A stretch of DNA of 13,160 nucleotides from Temnopleurus reevesii (taxonomy: Eukaryota; Echinodermata; Echinoidea; Temnopleuroida; Temnopleuridae). The stretch covers positions 1 through 13,160 of the forward strand of contig BQKZ01005693.1 of NCBI GenBank assembly GCA_036244855.1, written 5' to 3'. Under the pieces are notes generated by a model. The model had not been told where the DNA came from. It searched no databases and was given only the letters and a program-made list of their open reading frames with translations. Of the stretch, positions 1-8,520 are shown one piece after another (position 1 is the first letter of the stretch; each line of letters starts with the position of its first letter). The position numbers and the translations under genes are program-made.

Positions 1-158
<158 letters not shown>

Positions 159-162
<4 letters not shown>

Positions 163-1352
163 GAAGGGTAGGGGGCATCATGCGCCAACCTTGAGTATCT
201 TTTATAGGGCTACACCCTTCGAGACAGGGGGGGGGCACCAAATTTTAGTTAAGAGAGCGCAAAAATTGCTGAGCTGATAACCTTTTCTCATTTGTTTGCT
301 TGTCAGCTAATGATGAAAAATGTGAAGGAATATTATATTGAATTGTACAAGCTTGTTGTTGGTGTGTATTGCTTTGTTGTTGTTTTTTTGTCAGGGCCTA
401 GAGAGAGGGGGGGGGGGGATGGCGAAACATTTCAAGCTGGTCGAGCCCCGAATTATCGACAACAGCCGCTCCACTTTTCAAGACAATCCATGCTGCCAAA
501 CAATATAAACTTATATAAAGCTTTTCACATTTTCTAACAACGACTGCCTAAAAGGAATCTTACCAATAAACTGAAGCACGGTAACCATACACACTTAAAA
601 CGCTGGGAAGTTTTTACCCATCATTAACCATGTGCAACATAATGTCCACATTTGGTTGAGCTTTGTCCAAATTTTTATGCAATTTTGCAATTTTTCTACG
701 TTAGACATTTGAACGAAAGGTCGTGTCGACAAAGGACCAGTCATGGGTATGATTTTACTTAACTTTTCTAAGAGTGTAACGGAATATAACGAGCATACTC
801 AAAATGAAAAAAGTGCACATCCAATGAAAAACTAGCATCATTTACAAGGCATACATTCATTTATTCAGGATAACAATAATGAACTATCCAGTTCAATTTC
901 CAAGAAAAAAAACCGATCAAATGACTGAGGTAAACATTCATTTCAAACATGATATTTCATTATCCGCCAGAATGTAACGCTCATTTCGCTCTACAATTAA
1001 TGATCAATAATATTCTGAATATTGTAAATGAGATGAAAGTGTAGAACGCTGATTTAATGATTTGACATGAACGATGTAAATAAGATGACTTCAGATTTTC
1101 ATATTTCAGATATTTCAATTTATGTTATCATCTGTCTTCATGCAACACTAAGTATATAGTACCCCATTTCTATCATCACTTCGTGAAAACACGGACGACG
1201 CATTCTGTAATTTTGCAATATGGCAATTTGAGGCATTTAACGCAATTTGCAAGTAATAATGAATGAACGGTAAATAAATTGTCATTTTCACTTTACGAAT
1301 TGACCTTCGATTACCATTTCAACGTCGAATTTTCTCTTTTTCTCCCACACAG
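159..1352. other. Non-coding region upstream of the first recognisable myosin light chain exon
   Basis: No convincing exon is visible here. It holds two poly-G runs (about 227-235 and 407-418), AT-rich single-copy-looking DNA, and one copy of a dispersed repeat near 1138-1199. The start codon of the light chain gene must sit upstream of 1353, in an exon ending in phase 0 (such as ATG directly before a GT donor). I searched by eye for ATG followed by GT in this stretch and found no phase-compatible candidate. ATGG|GTATGA near 753 is in the wrong phase. The first exon is therefore probably left of the window. The 81-codon open frame at 292-537 crosses the poly-G run and has no recognisable content. 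Confidence 0.6.
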
Positions 1353-1457
1353 GCCAGCAAAAAGAAGACCGGATCAAAAACAAAGAAGCGCGCGCAACGT
1401 GCGACTTCCAACGTTTTTGCTATGTTCGACCAGTCACAAATTCAGGAATTCAAAGAG
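1353..1457 (+). CDS. Myosin regulatory light chain coding exon: N-terminal arm and phosphorylation site
   Basis: The exon begins after a pyrimidine tract and ACACAG at 1347-1352 and ends GAG|GTAAAT, both in phase 0, coding 35 residues. It carries the lysine-rich head ([20 protein letters not shown]) with the adjacent Thr-Ser pair that kinases phosphorylate, then the hydrophobic start of the first EF-hand helix ([14 protein letters not shown]). It has no in-frame ATG before the body of the protein, so translation must start in an earlier exon. The internal Met of FAMF lies after the phosphosite and is not a plausible start. Confidence 0.95.
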
Positions 1458-4400
1458 GTAAATATTATCTGATCAATAGTTTTACAATGATAATGATAAT
1501 AGTAATACATGGTCTAGTCAAATCATACGGAGCTCAAGGGAAAGGAGAAGCAAGAAGGGAATAATATTTTTAAAGAAATTTTATTTCAAACATTTGTGAT
1601 TTTTGTGTGCATATTATTTGTGATTATGAGAGGCCTAAGAAGAATTGTGCTGATCAGGGCGATGTTTCACAAAACCGATCTAAAACTTGGTGAAACACCG
1701 TCCAGGGGCCGCTTCATTAGATATTGTTTACACAAAGTTGGATAGCAGAGGGCAGGGGCGGCGTCCCCAAAATATTGTTGTTACGATGATTCTGTTCTTT
1801 CTTCCTTCCTGTCACCCGAACTATAATATTCTGTCACCATATCTACCCTTATTCATAATTCGTTGGTTAATATTAATTTCATGAAATGAGGCATACAGCC
1901 ATATCGTTCATTACTTCTTCTTCCTCCTCTTCTTCTTCTTCCTCTTCTTCTTCCTCCTCTTCTTCTTCTTTCTCTTCTTCTTCTTCCTCTTCTTCTTTTT
2001 TTTCTTCTTCTTCTTTGGATGTTTGAAAAAGCTTAAATTTTCATAAATTTTCTGTCTTTCCCATACAGGCTTTCACACTGATCGACCAGAACCGTGACGG
2101 TTTCATTGACAAGGAAGATCTTCACGACATGTTGGCTTCCATGGGTAAGAAACACTACTGCCCCTTCATGATTTTTTGTAACGGGGGTCCCATGGGCGGA
2201 TCCAGAGGCGGATCCAGGGGCGTTTCCATGGGGGAGGGGTGACGGTTTTATTGATAAGGAAGATCTTCACGACATGTTGGCTTCCATTGGGAAGAGACGC
2301 TGCCCCTTCATGATTATTTAAAGGGGTCCTGTGGGCGGATCCAGGGGCGTTTCCATGGGGGAGGGGTGACGGTTTCCTCGACAAGGAAGATCTCCACGAC
2401 ATGTTGGCATCCATGGGTAAGATACACTGCCCTCCCCCCTTCATGATTGTTTAAAGGGTTCCCATGGGCGGATCCAGGGGCAGATCCCGGGCGGATCCAG
2501 TATAATTTCCGGGGGAGGGGTGACGGTTTCATCGACAACGAAGATCTTTACGACATGTTGGCTTCCAAGAGATACTGCTCCTTCATGATTATTTAAAGGG
2601 GTCATGTGGGCGGATCCAGGGCGGATCCAATACATTTGAAAAGAGGGGGCGTAATAGATGGACAGGGTTCGTATTAATGGTAATAAGTTGAGCAGGTAGA
2701 GGCCACCATTTGGGAATGCTGCGGGGAATTCCCTTAGGCCTACCAGTATATACTCCATTACAAGAGAGTTATGTTGTCTTCCATCGATTAACCCGATGTA
2801 AATCAACAAACAAAAACTAATTTTCAGAGAGTATTGTTGTTTGTTTTATTTAGGAACACATCATTACGTTGAAAAGCATGAAAAACGATACCTTGAATAT
2901 CCGTAATGAAATGTTTTCTGTGCATATGAAATGTTACCCCAATAATACAGGGTTCGTGGTTCAAAACTCCACATGCCTTGGCATTAATTTACTTCAGCAA
3001 ATTGATTAATGCGCTGCACTCTACCCAGGTGTGATAAAGGACCAATCTATAATTACAATATTGTAGTCAATTTAATTGCTGGACTGGGCCTACTCCGTAG
3101 GGGTGGAAATGTGCATACATTTTTTTAACCTAAATACCTGAATATATATAATAAACCGAGGAAATGATGAATGTTATTGCATAACCCGTTTAGAGAACAG
3201 TTTGTGAGAACTTATGTGTCTACCCTGGGTAAATAAGAGTAAGACGTGTTATAATATTGATTAATTCTTGTATCTTTTTGACAGGTAAGAACCCATCAGA
3301 CAAGGAGCTTGATGAGATGATGGCTGATGCCCCAGGTCCAATCAACTTCACTATGTTCCTAACGTTATTTGGTGAAAGGTTAAATGGTAAGTCTCTTCCT
3401 ATCTCTTCTTCTGCTTGTCCTTTTTCTCCTTTTCCCCCTTCTTTTTCATCCCTTTCTTCTCCTCCTGCTGCTCCGTTTCCTTCTTCGACATCTTTTTCTT
3501 CTCCCCTCCTCCCCTCTTGTTCTTCATGACCCTGCCTACTCTTCCTTGACCACCTCCTACTCATCCGCATCCTCATCCCCTTCTTCTTCTCCCCTTCTTC
3601 TTATTCTTCTTTCTCTTCCTCTTCTTCCTATTCTTCTTTTCCATTTTCATCTCGTTGTTCTTGTTCTTCACCTTTTCTTCTCCTTTTCCCTTCGTCCTTT
3701 TCCCGTCTTTCTCCTCGTCCTCCTCTTCCTCATCCTCCTCTTCCTCATCCTCCTCCTCCTCCTCATCTTCTTCTTCTTTCTCTTCCTCTTCTTCTTATTC
3801 TTATTTTCCATTTTCTTTTCGTTATTCTTGTTCTTCCATCTTTTCTTCTCTGTCTCATCATCATCATCATTCTTCTTCTTATCCCCATCGCCCTTTTCCT
3901 ATTTCTCCTTGTTTCACCACTAACGTCTTCCGCCCTCTTTTTATTCACCCTGTACGTCTCAATAAAGCACTTTTTCTTCTCACCCTTCTTGTCATGCCCT
4001 ACACATTTCTTTTCACCCTTCATCCCGTTCACCACGCCCCTCCCTTCTTATCTTCTCCCGCTCACCACACCCTCTCGCTTATCCCTCCTCTCCTTCAGTT
4101 CACCACGCCCATCTCCATTTTTTCTTCTCTTCCAATTCACCACGCCCCTCTCTGTCCTCTTCTTCTCCCATTCACCACTCCCCCTCCCTTTTCTCCTCTC
4201 CTCCCCGTCATCACGCCCCTTTCCTCATCTTATCCCGTTCACCACTCCTCCTACCTTCCCTCTTCTCCTACTTCCACGCCCCTTTTCTCTTCTTCTCCCG
4301 TTCACAACTCCTCCTCCCTTCCCTCTTCTCCTACTTACCACGCCCCTTTCCCCGTCTTCTCCCGTTTACCACTCCTCATCCCTTCCCTCTTCTCCTACTT

Positions 4401-5777
4401 ACCACGCCCCTTTCCTCGTCTTCGCCCGTTCACCACTCCTCCTCCCTTCCCTCTTCTCATACTTACAATACATTGCCCCTTTCCTTTTCTCCTCCCGTTC
4501 ACCACGCCCCTCTCCATTCTTTTCTATACATCTTAATTCAAGCATCTCATGGTATTGACCAATATATAGTACCCATTTCTACTGCATTTAATTTCATTTT
4601 GTATGTCCCGTATTTTTCATTAGTAAACGCCCATATTTCCAACAGATTAAGATCAGTTTCTGCAAATTAAATGGAACACATTTTAAATGTTCTTTTTTCG
4701 GAATTAAGATAAGTTAAGGGATATGTTGTGACTGCGAATATTCACACGTTTCGATGTATGACGTGAGGAACTATTGAATCGTGACATAGTCAATATATTA
4801 TTTTAATCCTGAATTCCTTACTTTTTCACAGGTACGGATCCTGAAGAGACTATAGTAAATGCGTTTAAATTATTCGATGAAGATCTAACGGGGAAGATTC
4901 ACGAAGACTAGTAAGTTTGAAACGTCATGATAATTATAATTTGATCTTTTTTTCTTCTTTAGTCTTGTCATAAGTAAAACAATATTCGTCCGTGTAGTGA
5001 CGGTAGTAGCTAAAGGGTATCGTTGTGTCATTTCTAAAGAAGAACACGCTTCAATAAAAAAAAATATCATTAGTTCCATGCAACATTACCGTTTGGCTTC
5101 CTTAACTTCGTGAAAACGCGGACGGACTACTAATCACTTATCTGTTTATGGTGAAAAAGATAATGAAAAATGAATATGTCTATGTACGTATTGGTATAAA
5201 CGTCCTATCATTTTAATTTATTTATCTATATTGTTTAGAAATAACCACAAATTGATACAATAGCAAATGCTTTTTGTGTGTCTTTAAAGGTATAATTATG
5301 TGGAGCTTGTTTGAAAAGCAGGGGCCGTATTTATCTTGTTTGTATGTTTGTTATAGTTGGTTTTTTTTACTGATTATATTTCAATCTCGCTTTTATTTAT
5401 TTGTTTCCTCTGCCTTTCCTAATATGATATTTTTTTGTTCTTTATCCCCTATCATCCCATTTCTGTTTTGCTCGTCCATATCGTCTTTGACGTCCATCCT
5501 CCTCATCACCCCTCCAATATTCCCCGATCTACTTTCACCACTGTCATCGTCCTCGTCCTCGTCAACATCTTCGTCGTCATCATCATCGCCATCGTGCAGC
5601 CTGAAAGAAATCCTGATGACCATGGGCGACCATTTCACAGTGGACGAGGTCGAACAGTGCTACAAGGGAGCCCCGATCGATGACGAGGGAAACATCGACT
5701 ACAACGCCTTCGTTCGCCTCATCAAATACGGTTCCAAAGACGAAGAACTCGTCAAGGACGACCTCCTTCAAGCGTAG
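1353..5777 (+). CDS. Myosin II regulatory light chain (20-kDa, smooth/non-muscle type), multi-exon, 5' incomplete
   Basis: Joining 1353-1457, 2069-2144, 3285-3386, 4832-4910 and 5600-5777 gives 179 continuous residues ending at TAG 5775-5777. With the missing Met this is about 180 residues, against roughly 170-175 in vertebrate relatives. All junctions are GT-AG and phases match (0, 1, 1, 2). The product binds the second IQ motif of the myosin II heavy chain neck and switches actomyosin activity when phosphorylated by MLCK or Rho kinase (family knowledge). Visible hallmarks, numbering an assumed Met as 1: a basic N-terminus, the phosphorylation site [10 protein letters not shown] with Thr19/Ser20, EF-hand 1 loop [12 protein letters not shown] at 42-53 (the divalent-cation site), the family signature [16 protein letters not shown] near 77-92, and degenerate EF-hands in the C-terminal half. 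The ATS phosphosite context and [13 protein letters not shown] favour the smooth/non-muscle class over striated muscle. In animals the orthologues are MYL9/MYL12 and fly sqh. No symbol is assigned because the species is uncertain. Confidence 0.96.
1662..1699. mobile_element. Remnant of a foldback (GGTGTTTCACCAAG-ended) MITE-like element
   Basis: ATGTTTCAC at 1662-1670 is inverted against GTGAAACA at 1690-1697. The right end CTTGGTGAAACACC (1686-1699) is identical over 14 bases to the right end of the foldback inserted near 9604-9617. Only about 15 bases lie between the arms, so this looks like an internally deleted relic. It could also be a chance short palindrome, but the exact match to the other copy argues against that. 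Confidence 0.5.
1914..2016 (+). repeat. CTT/CTC polypyrimidine microsatellite
   Basis: About 100 bases of almost pure pyrimidine made of TTC and TCC triplets, ending about 50 bases before the splice acceptor at 2068. It may extend the natural polypyrimidine tract of this acceptor. Length variation here could affect splicing, though that is inference. Confidence 0.95.
2069..2144 (+). CDS. Myosin regulatory light chain coding exon: EF-hand 1
   Basis: The exon lies between acceptor CATACAG and donor ATGG|GTAAGA, entering in phase 0 and leaving in phase 1 (25 codons plus one base). It encodes [18 protein letters not shown] and then HDMLASM. This covers the whole first EF-hand loop with Asp at positions 1, 5 and 9, Asn at 3 and Asp at 12, as expected for the cation site of this family. 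Its last 51 bases (2094-2144) are the part copied three more times in the following intron. Confidence 0.96.
2239..2293 (+). pseudogene. Intronic copy 2 of the EF-hand exon fragment
   Basis: Reads [18 protein letters not shown] in the same frame as the real exon. Four base differences from the real exon, TTC to TTT, GAC to GAT, ATG to ATT and GGT to GGG, all fall at third codon positions. The last destroys the GT of the splice donor. The frame stays open for about nine more codons to a TAA. It lacks the first half of the exon and an acceptor, so it is called an exon-fragment relic. Confidence 0.85.
2366..2420 (+). pseudogene. Intronic copy 3 of the EF-hand exon fragment, with intact splice donor
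   Basis: Reads [18 protein letters not shown]. Differences from the real exon are ATT to CTC, CTT to CTC and GCT to GCA. It retains ATGG|GTAAGA, identical to the authentic donor, so it could compete as a downstream 5' splice site. Extending the real exon to this donor would meet an in-frame TGA at 2240-2242, so such a transcript would encode a truncated light chain or be degraded (inference). Confidence 0.85.
2520..2567 (+). pseudogene. Intronic copy 4 of the EF-hand exon fragment, donor deleted
   Basis: Reads [16 protein letters not shown], then AAGAGATAC where the junction should be. Changes are ATT to ATC, AAG to AAC (Lys to Asn) and CAC to TAC (His to Tyr). The ATG and GGT of the exon/intron junction are missing, so no splice donor remains. 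It is the last and most altered of the units. Confidence 0.85.
2641..3284 (+). other. Remainder of the second intron
   Basis: AT-rich DNA with no repeat or exon that I can recognise. It ends with the pyrimidine-containing acceptor TATCTTTTTGACAG at 3284. Minus-strand open frames in 2166-2809 are the reverse reading of the tandem units and are not genes. Confidence 0.8.
3285..3386 (+). CDS. Myosin regulatory light chain coding exon: central linker and second EF-hand
   Basis: Enters in phase 1 (completing Gly62) and leaves at AATG|GTAAGT in phase 1, coding [20 protein letters not shown] and then [13 protein letters not shown]. The block [16 protein letters not shown] is a strong signature of regulatory light chains and distinguishes them from calmodulin and essential light chains. 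The donor is close to the consensus. Confidence 0.96.
3396..4012 (+). repeat. TTC/TCC/TCTTC simple-sequence polypyrimidine tract
   Basis: Irregular TTC, TCC and TTTTC motifs with an uninterrupted TCC/TCA-rich core near 3710-3785 and a short TCA run near 3857-3871. It is homopurine on the other strand, so it is a candidate for triplex (H-DNA) formation in supercoiled DNA, by known chemistry of such tracts. Confidence 0.92.
4013..4520 (+). repeat. Pyrimidine-rich minisatellite, about 32-bp monomers in a 64-bp higher-order unit
   Basis: The phrase TTCACCACGCCCCT or a close variant recurs about every 30-35 bases. From about 4230 to 4450 a clearer 63-64-bp unit appears, alternating TTCACCACTCCTCC with TACTTACCACGCCCC. 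ACTT landmarks at about 4270, 4333 and 4397 are 63 and 64 bases apart. Neighbouring units are the most alike, as expected when an array grows by slippage or unequal exchange. Confidence 0.9.
4832..4910 (+). CDS. Myosin regulatory light chain coding exon: third EF-hand
   Basis: Enters in phase 1 (completing Gly96) and ends GACTA|GTAAGT in phase 2, coding [20 protein letters not shown] and then KIHED. TDPEE followed by AFKLFDE matches the family consensus at this position. The loop [12 protein letters not shown] lacks the full set of acidic ligands, consistent with the known loss of calcium binding here. The Tyr codon is split across the next intron. Confidence 0.96.
4911..5599 (+). other. Fourth intron of the light chain gene
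   Basis: Donor GTAAGT at 4911 and acceptor ATCGTGCAG at 5599, preceded by about 90 bases rich in TC, ACC and TCATC motifs that serve as its pyrimidine tract. A copy of the dispersed CTTCGTGAAAAC repeat lies at 5076-5125. The open frame that continues leftward from the last exon to 5274 is intronic: its Phe- and Ser-rich text is unlike any light chain and the spliced join is exact. Confidence 0.92.
5600..5777 (+). CDS. Myosin regulatory light chain terminal coding exon
   Basis: The first base completes Tyr122. Then [40 protein letters not shown] and a charged tail ending KDDLLQA run to TAG at 5775-5777. MTMGD, EAPID-like [12 protein letters not shown] and the F-x-R-x-I/L-K-x-G ending are typical of regulatory light chains. 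The acidic tail [13 protein letters not shown] is somewhat longer than the vertebrate tail. GC content is higher than in the surrounding introns. Confidence 0.97.
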
Positions 5778-6200
5778 ATTCCAAATCGAGAGTCCGCCAT
5801 TTTTTGATAGGCAGATTTCGTAGTGACGTCAAATTTTATGTAATCGACTTGTTCAAATGCGCGATGACAAAATTTGTGTTCACCTGATAATAAGTAGGGG
5901 GCTTTCGAAATTGGTCGACGGTGGCTTGTGGACTACAGAAAACGATTGCGCAACTGATGTGCGCATTGAAAGATGCGTAGATCAGTTTCACATATGTCAT
6001 CCTTCCTCCTTTTTTTTCAACGGAGGAAATGTGCAGTGCGTGCTGCGGTTGTTGCAAGATTTGGCAAGCAACCATGTTGTCCAACCTAGCAACACTAATG
6101 CATGCCGTTTTGACTCTTGAGGCATGTTTACTTGTTATCAGCAGAACACACATTATCTGACTATTTGGACAAGCGTCAATAAACTTGACTGCATTACAAA
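5778..6200 (+). other. Putative 3' untranslated region of the light chain gene
   Basis: Runs from the stop codon to a likely cleavage site soon after the first canonical AATAAA. Open frames on both strands here (plus 5857-6120, minus 5836-6255) show no family resemblance and are treated as chance. The true 3' end could be further right, as other AATAAA motifs occur at about 6823, 7504 and 7742. Confidence 0.6.
6178..6183 (+). terminator. Polyadenylation signal AATAAA
   Basis: First canonical hexamer after the stop codon, about 400 bases downstream. A CA-containing sequence (GCATTACAAAAC) follows within about 10-20 bases and a TG-rich stretch (CTGGTCTATGTATTGGG) after that, the usual arrangement of cleavage site and downstream element. 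Confidence 0.7.
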
Positions 6201-8430
6201 ACTGGTCTATGTATTGGGAGCATCGATATAACACTCGCTCTCTCCATCGTTCCATTTTCTCTCTTTCTTGTTCGCAAATACAACTCAGATTTGGTCGAAA
6301 TCTTTCTTTTTACCATATTCAAAGATAAGAAGAATTCGCTACCATGGAAAGGTTCCTCTATACGTGATCGAAATGACGACATGTTGGTTCTGAAAATCAT
6401 GTTAGAACAGCCCCTTAAATGTGTGTCTTTCTTAGCAGTATTCCTTGCTCTGCCGTCCAAAGTTTATAAATGATGGATGGATTTAAAAACAGCGATACTT
6501 CACACAAAATCTCGAATGGATTCTAGAATGAACGAATGTTGACTAACGTCAACGTTCGCATCGATCAAATTTGAGTTGGATCAGTTGTAACAGATTTTCA
6601 AAGAGCGAGTAGATTCTCGCTTTGTTACATCAATTTCGAGTTCTTCCATCAATTTACTCAGCTCATTATCATCATGGTATATTACCATGCGAGCATGCGT
6701 TATGCTATTCAAAATCATATTTGTGATCTTATGGTATCTTAAAAGGTTCGTTTCAGATTTTGGGATTTACTTTTCCTCATTTTGCATAATTCTATTCCAT
6801 CAAAGTACTATAATAATTCTCAAATAAAACTATATATCAATCTTCGTCTGGAGTATAAGTTTGACTATATCCTAAAGGACAGTGGATGGTTAAAATACAC
6901 AAATTGATGATTACTCCAATGTTGGTTGATATTTATATCCCTCGATAAATACGATAAAATGAATGGGCGGGGTCATTTTTTTAAATTTATTCCTTTTACT
7001 GAATGTTGCTAAATATATTGATGATAAAATATTGTTTGATTGTACACAGCAATCGATTTCGATGTAAATCCAAGTTTATCCTTCATGATTTATAAAACTT
7101 TCTCACTCGAATACTGGTTCGTGTGACGTCATCATATGTTTGAATTGTTTTCTTTGTATGGAATGTTTGGAGTATTAAGTTACTCGTGTGGGTGACGAGT
7201 ATGTTCCATTGTATTGTTGCTTTTACTCTTTATTATTTATACGTCATAGATGGAATTATATTTTGTAAATGTGATCTCAAGTACTATTGCATAGATGTTA
7301 TGAAAAATTATTGTACATTTTATTCAAAAAGTGAAAAGAAAACGTCGGATCCAACTCAAGAGGGTATTTATTTCTAGCTCAAAATATTCTGACGATTTGG
7401 TGCCGATTATATTTCGTCAGCCTCCTTTTTTACATTCGATTTCAATTTGATGTGGAAACAAATTTGGTTGAAATATTAGATATGGTATCTTCAAGTAGAC
7501 ACAATAAATACGTTGGATGAAGTTTTTCATACCAATGTAGAAACGTCGTGAAATCTTGTTCGATTTTTGTCTCATTGTCGACATGTATGAATCCAACTAA
7601 AGTGATTTTGTGTCGTGTTCCGTTCTTATATTATTCGTAATCGTAATGGTGGTCATCGTTACTCGTCGGAATGGATTACGATGTCATCTTCCATTTCGTG
7701 TTGCTCTGTGACGTTTCAGCTCATGCAAATTTTTACGTTAGAAATAAAGAGCTTCTCTGGACTTTAACAACTGATTGAATTTCATATTTTCCTCTGACCG
7801 TTTTGATTTGTTTCGTCATGTCATTTTGTTTTTCAGTCTCTTACAATGACATTATCATCCTTCTTGTTTTAAAACGCAAAACAATTCTGTTAAAGCGCTT
7901 TAAAGACAACAATTGTGCTAGAACATTAGGACAGAATTAATTCAGACTGGCCTGTTCTTTATTATTTATTCACATTATCAGATTATGCAATAATGGCGTT
8001 TTAGAAGCTGAATGTGCTGTTGATATTTCTCTCTACTCTTCGACTTCCTCACGAAGTTCTCCTAGTCTCTATCTCTTTTACTTTTAGATTGTGCAATCGG
8101 TAATAAGATACTCATCTTTTACCCAAACTTTGACAAAATGGCTACCGAGCTGACGATTTTTGCGATACTCGCCTATTGCTATCATGATTATTCTTTTCTA
8201 AAATCATATAACCAGTGCTTGAAGTTATCAATAAGTAGAAATGCCCCATGTCTGGTTGAAAATTTGAGGCGATGTCTTGGCAAAAGTCTGTCGGTTTCGG
8301 TACGCCCAAAAGCATCACGTTCAGGCCGGCAATGCAATGTGAATTTCAAAGCGTTAGTAGATTTTAGCTCAATAATTATCAACAATTTTTAGAATAAAAA
8401 TATATGTGCCCGATTTTTTTTCGATTTCCA
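6201..8430. other. AT-rich intergenic or extended 3' UTR sequence without recognisable genes
   Basis: Contains several AATAAA hexamers (about 6823, 7504, 7742 and 8393) and a small hairpin near 6606-6623 (AGCGAG, six-base loop, CTCGCT). A possible but unsupported 84-codon frame lies at 8138-8392. No protein family or structural RNA was recognised. Confidence 0.7.
8138..8392 (+). CDS. Doubtful 84-residue open frame, probably not a gene
   Basis: It starts in good context (AAAATGGCT) and an AATAAA overlaps its end at about 8393, so a short single-exon transcript is conceivable. The translation begins MATELTIFAILAYC and has a basic middle portion (RRCLGKSLSVSVRPKASRSG). It resembles no family I know. 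Random AT-rich DNA of this length gives frames of this size often, so it is listed only for its start context and adjacent signal. Confidence 0.12.
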   Translation: MATELTIFAILAYCYHDYSFLKSYNQCLKLSISRNAPCLVENLRRCLGKSLSVSVRPKASRSGRQCNVNFKALVDFSSIIINNF

Positions 8431-8433
8431 TTT

Positions 8434-8520
8434 GCTCTCTCTCAGTCTCTCACTCTCTCTCTCTTTCTCTTTCCCTTTCTCTTTCTCCTTCTTTCTCTCC
8501 TATTTCACTTCCTCCCTCGT
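8434..8520 (+). repeat. CT-rich microsatellite
   Basis: CTCTCT and TTTCTC motifs run for about 85 bases. Two overlapping open frames across it are low-complexity artefacts. Confidence 0.93.

Larger units (their letters stand above)
1458..2068 (+). other. Intron between first and second recognised light chain exons
   Basis: Donor GTAAAT at 1458 and acceptor CCATACAG ending at 2068. It contains a small foldback remnant near 1662-1699 and a CTT/CTC tract at 1914-2016 close to the acceptor. No other feature was recognised. Confidence 0.9.
2094..2640 (+). repeat. Four-unit tandem duplication of exon 3' end plus intron 5' end
   Basis: The units begin at the same point, GTGACGG, at 2094 (the real exon), 2239, 2366 and 2520. 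Their lengths are 145, 127, 154 and about 120 bases. Each unit carries the 51-base exon segment coding [17 protein letters not shown] (or a near version), then intron sequence with the landmarks CCCTTCATGATT and GGGCGGATCCAGG, and closes with a GGGGGAGGGG-like block (absent or changed in the last). The exon segments remain far more alike than the intron parts, which have gained and lost blocks. Only the unit at 2366 keeps a normal donor (ATGG|GTAAGA, donor at 2417). The unit at 2239 has GGG in place of GGT, and the unit at 2520 has lost the junction. None of the extra copies has a polypyrimidine tract and acceptor directly in front. Confidence 0.93.
3387..4831 (+). other. Third intron, dominated by a 1.1-kb polypyrimidine tract
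   Basis: Donor GTAAGT at 3387, acceptor CTTTTTCACAG at 4831. From about 3396 to about 4530 the plus strand is almost wholly C and T, and the remaining 300 bases are AT-rich. Long open frames here (for example 3655-4536, a run of Ser, Pro, Leu and Phe) exist only because pyrimidine-rich DNA lacks stop codons. They are not genes. Confidence 0.92.

Noticed and set aside
292..537. 81-codon frame near the left end
   Set aside because: It crosses a poly-G run that gives a Gly-rich stretch, and has no family resemblance and no supporting splice or polyadenylation context.
748..760. ATGG|GTATGA near 753 as the missing first coding exon
   Set aside because: It would leave in phase 1, while the first recognised exon needs a phase 0 entry, so the joined reading frame would be wrong.
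2411..2422. Copies of the EF-hand fragment as mutually exclusive alternative exons
   Set aside because: None of the copies has its own acceptor with a pyrimidine tract or the first half of the EF-hand, so they cannot replace the real exon as complete cassettes. Only the donor of copy 3 could still act.
2166..2809. Minus-strand open frames of 74-122 codons with recurring [14 protein letters not shown] text
   Set aside because: These are the reverse reading of the tandem exon-fragment units. The repeated peptide text reflects the DNA repeat, not a protein repeat.
3655..4536. 293-codon open frame rich in Ser, Pro, Leu and Phe
   Set aside because: It is the translation of a CT simple repeat and minisatellite inside an intron. 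All three forward frames are open in parts of it because pyrimidine-rich DNA has no stop codons.
5274..5599. Leftward extension of the terminal exon's open frame to an ATG at 5274
   Set aside because: The exon joined at 5600 completes the split Tyr codon and matches the family exactly. The upstream text is a pyrimidine-rich intron translation.
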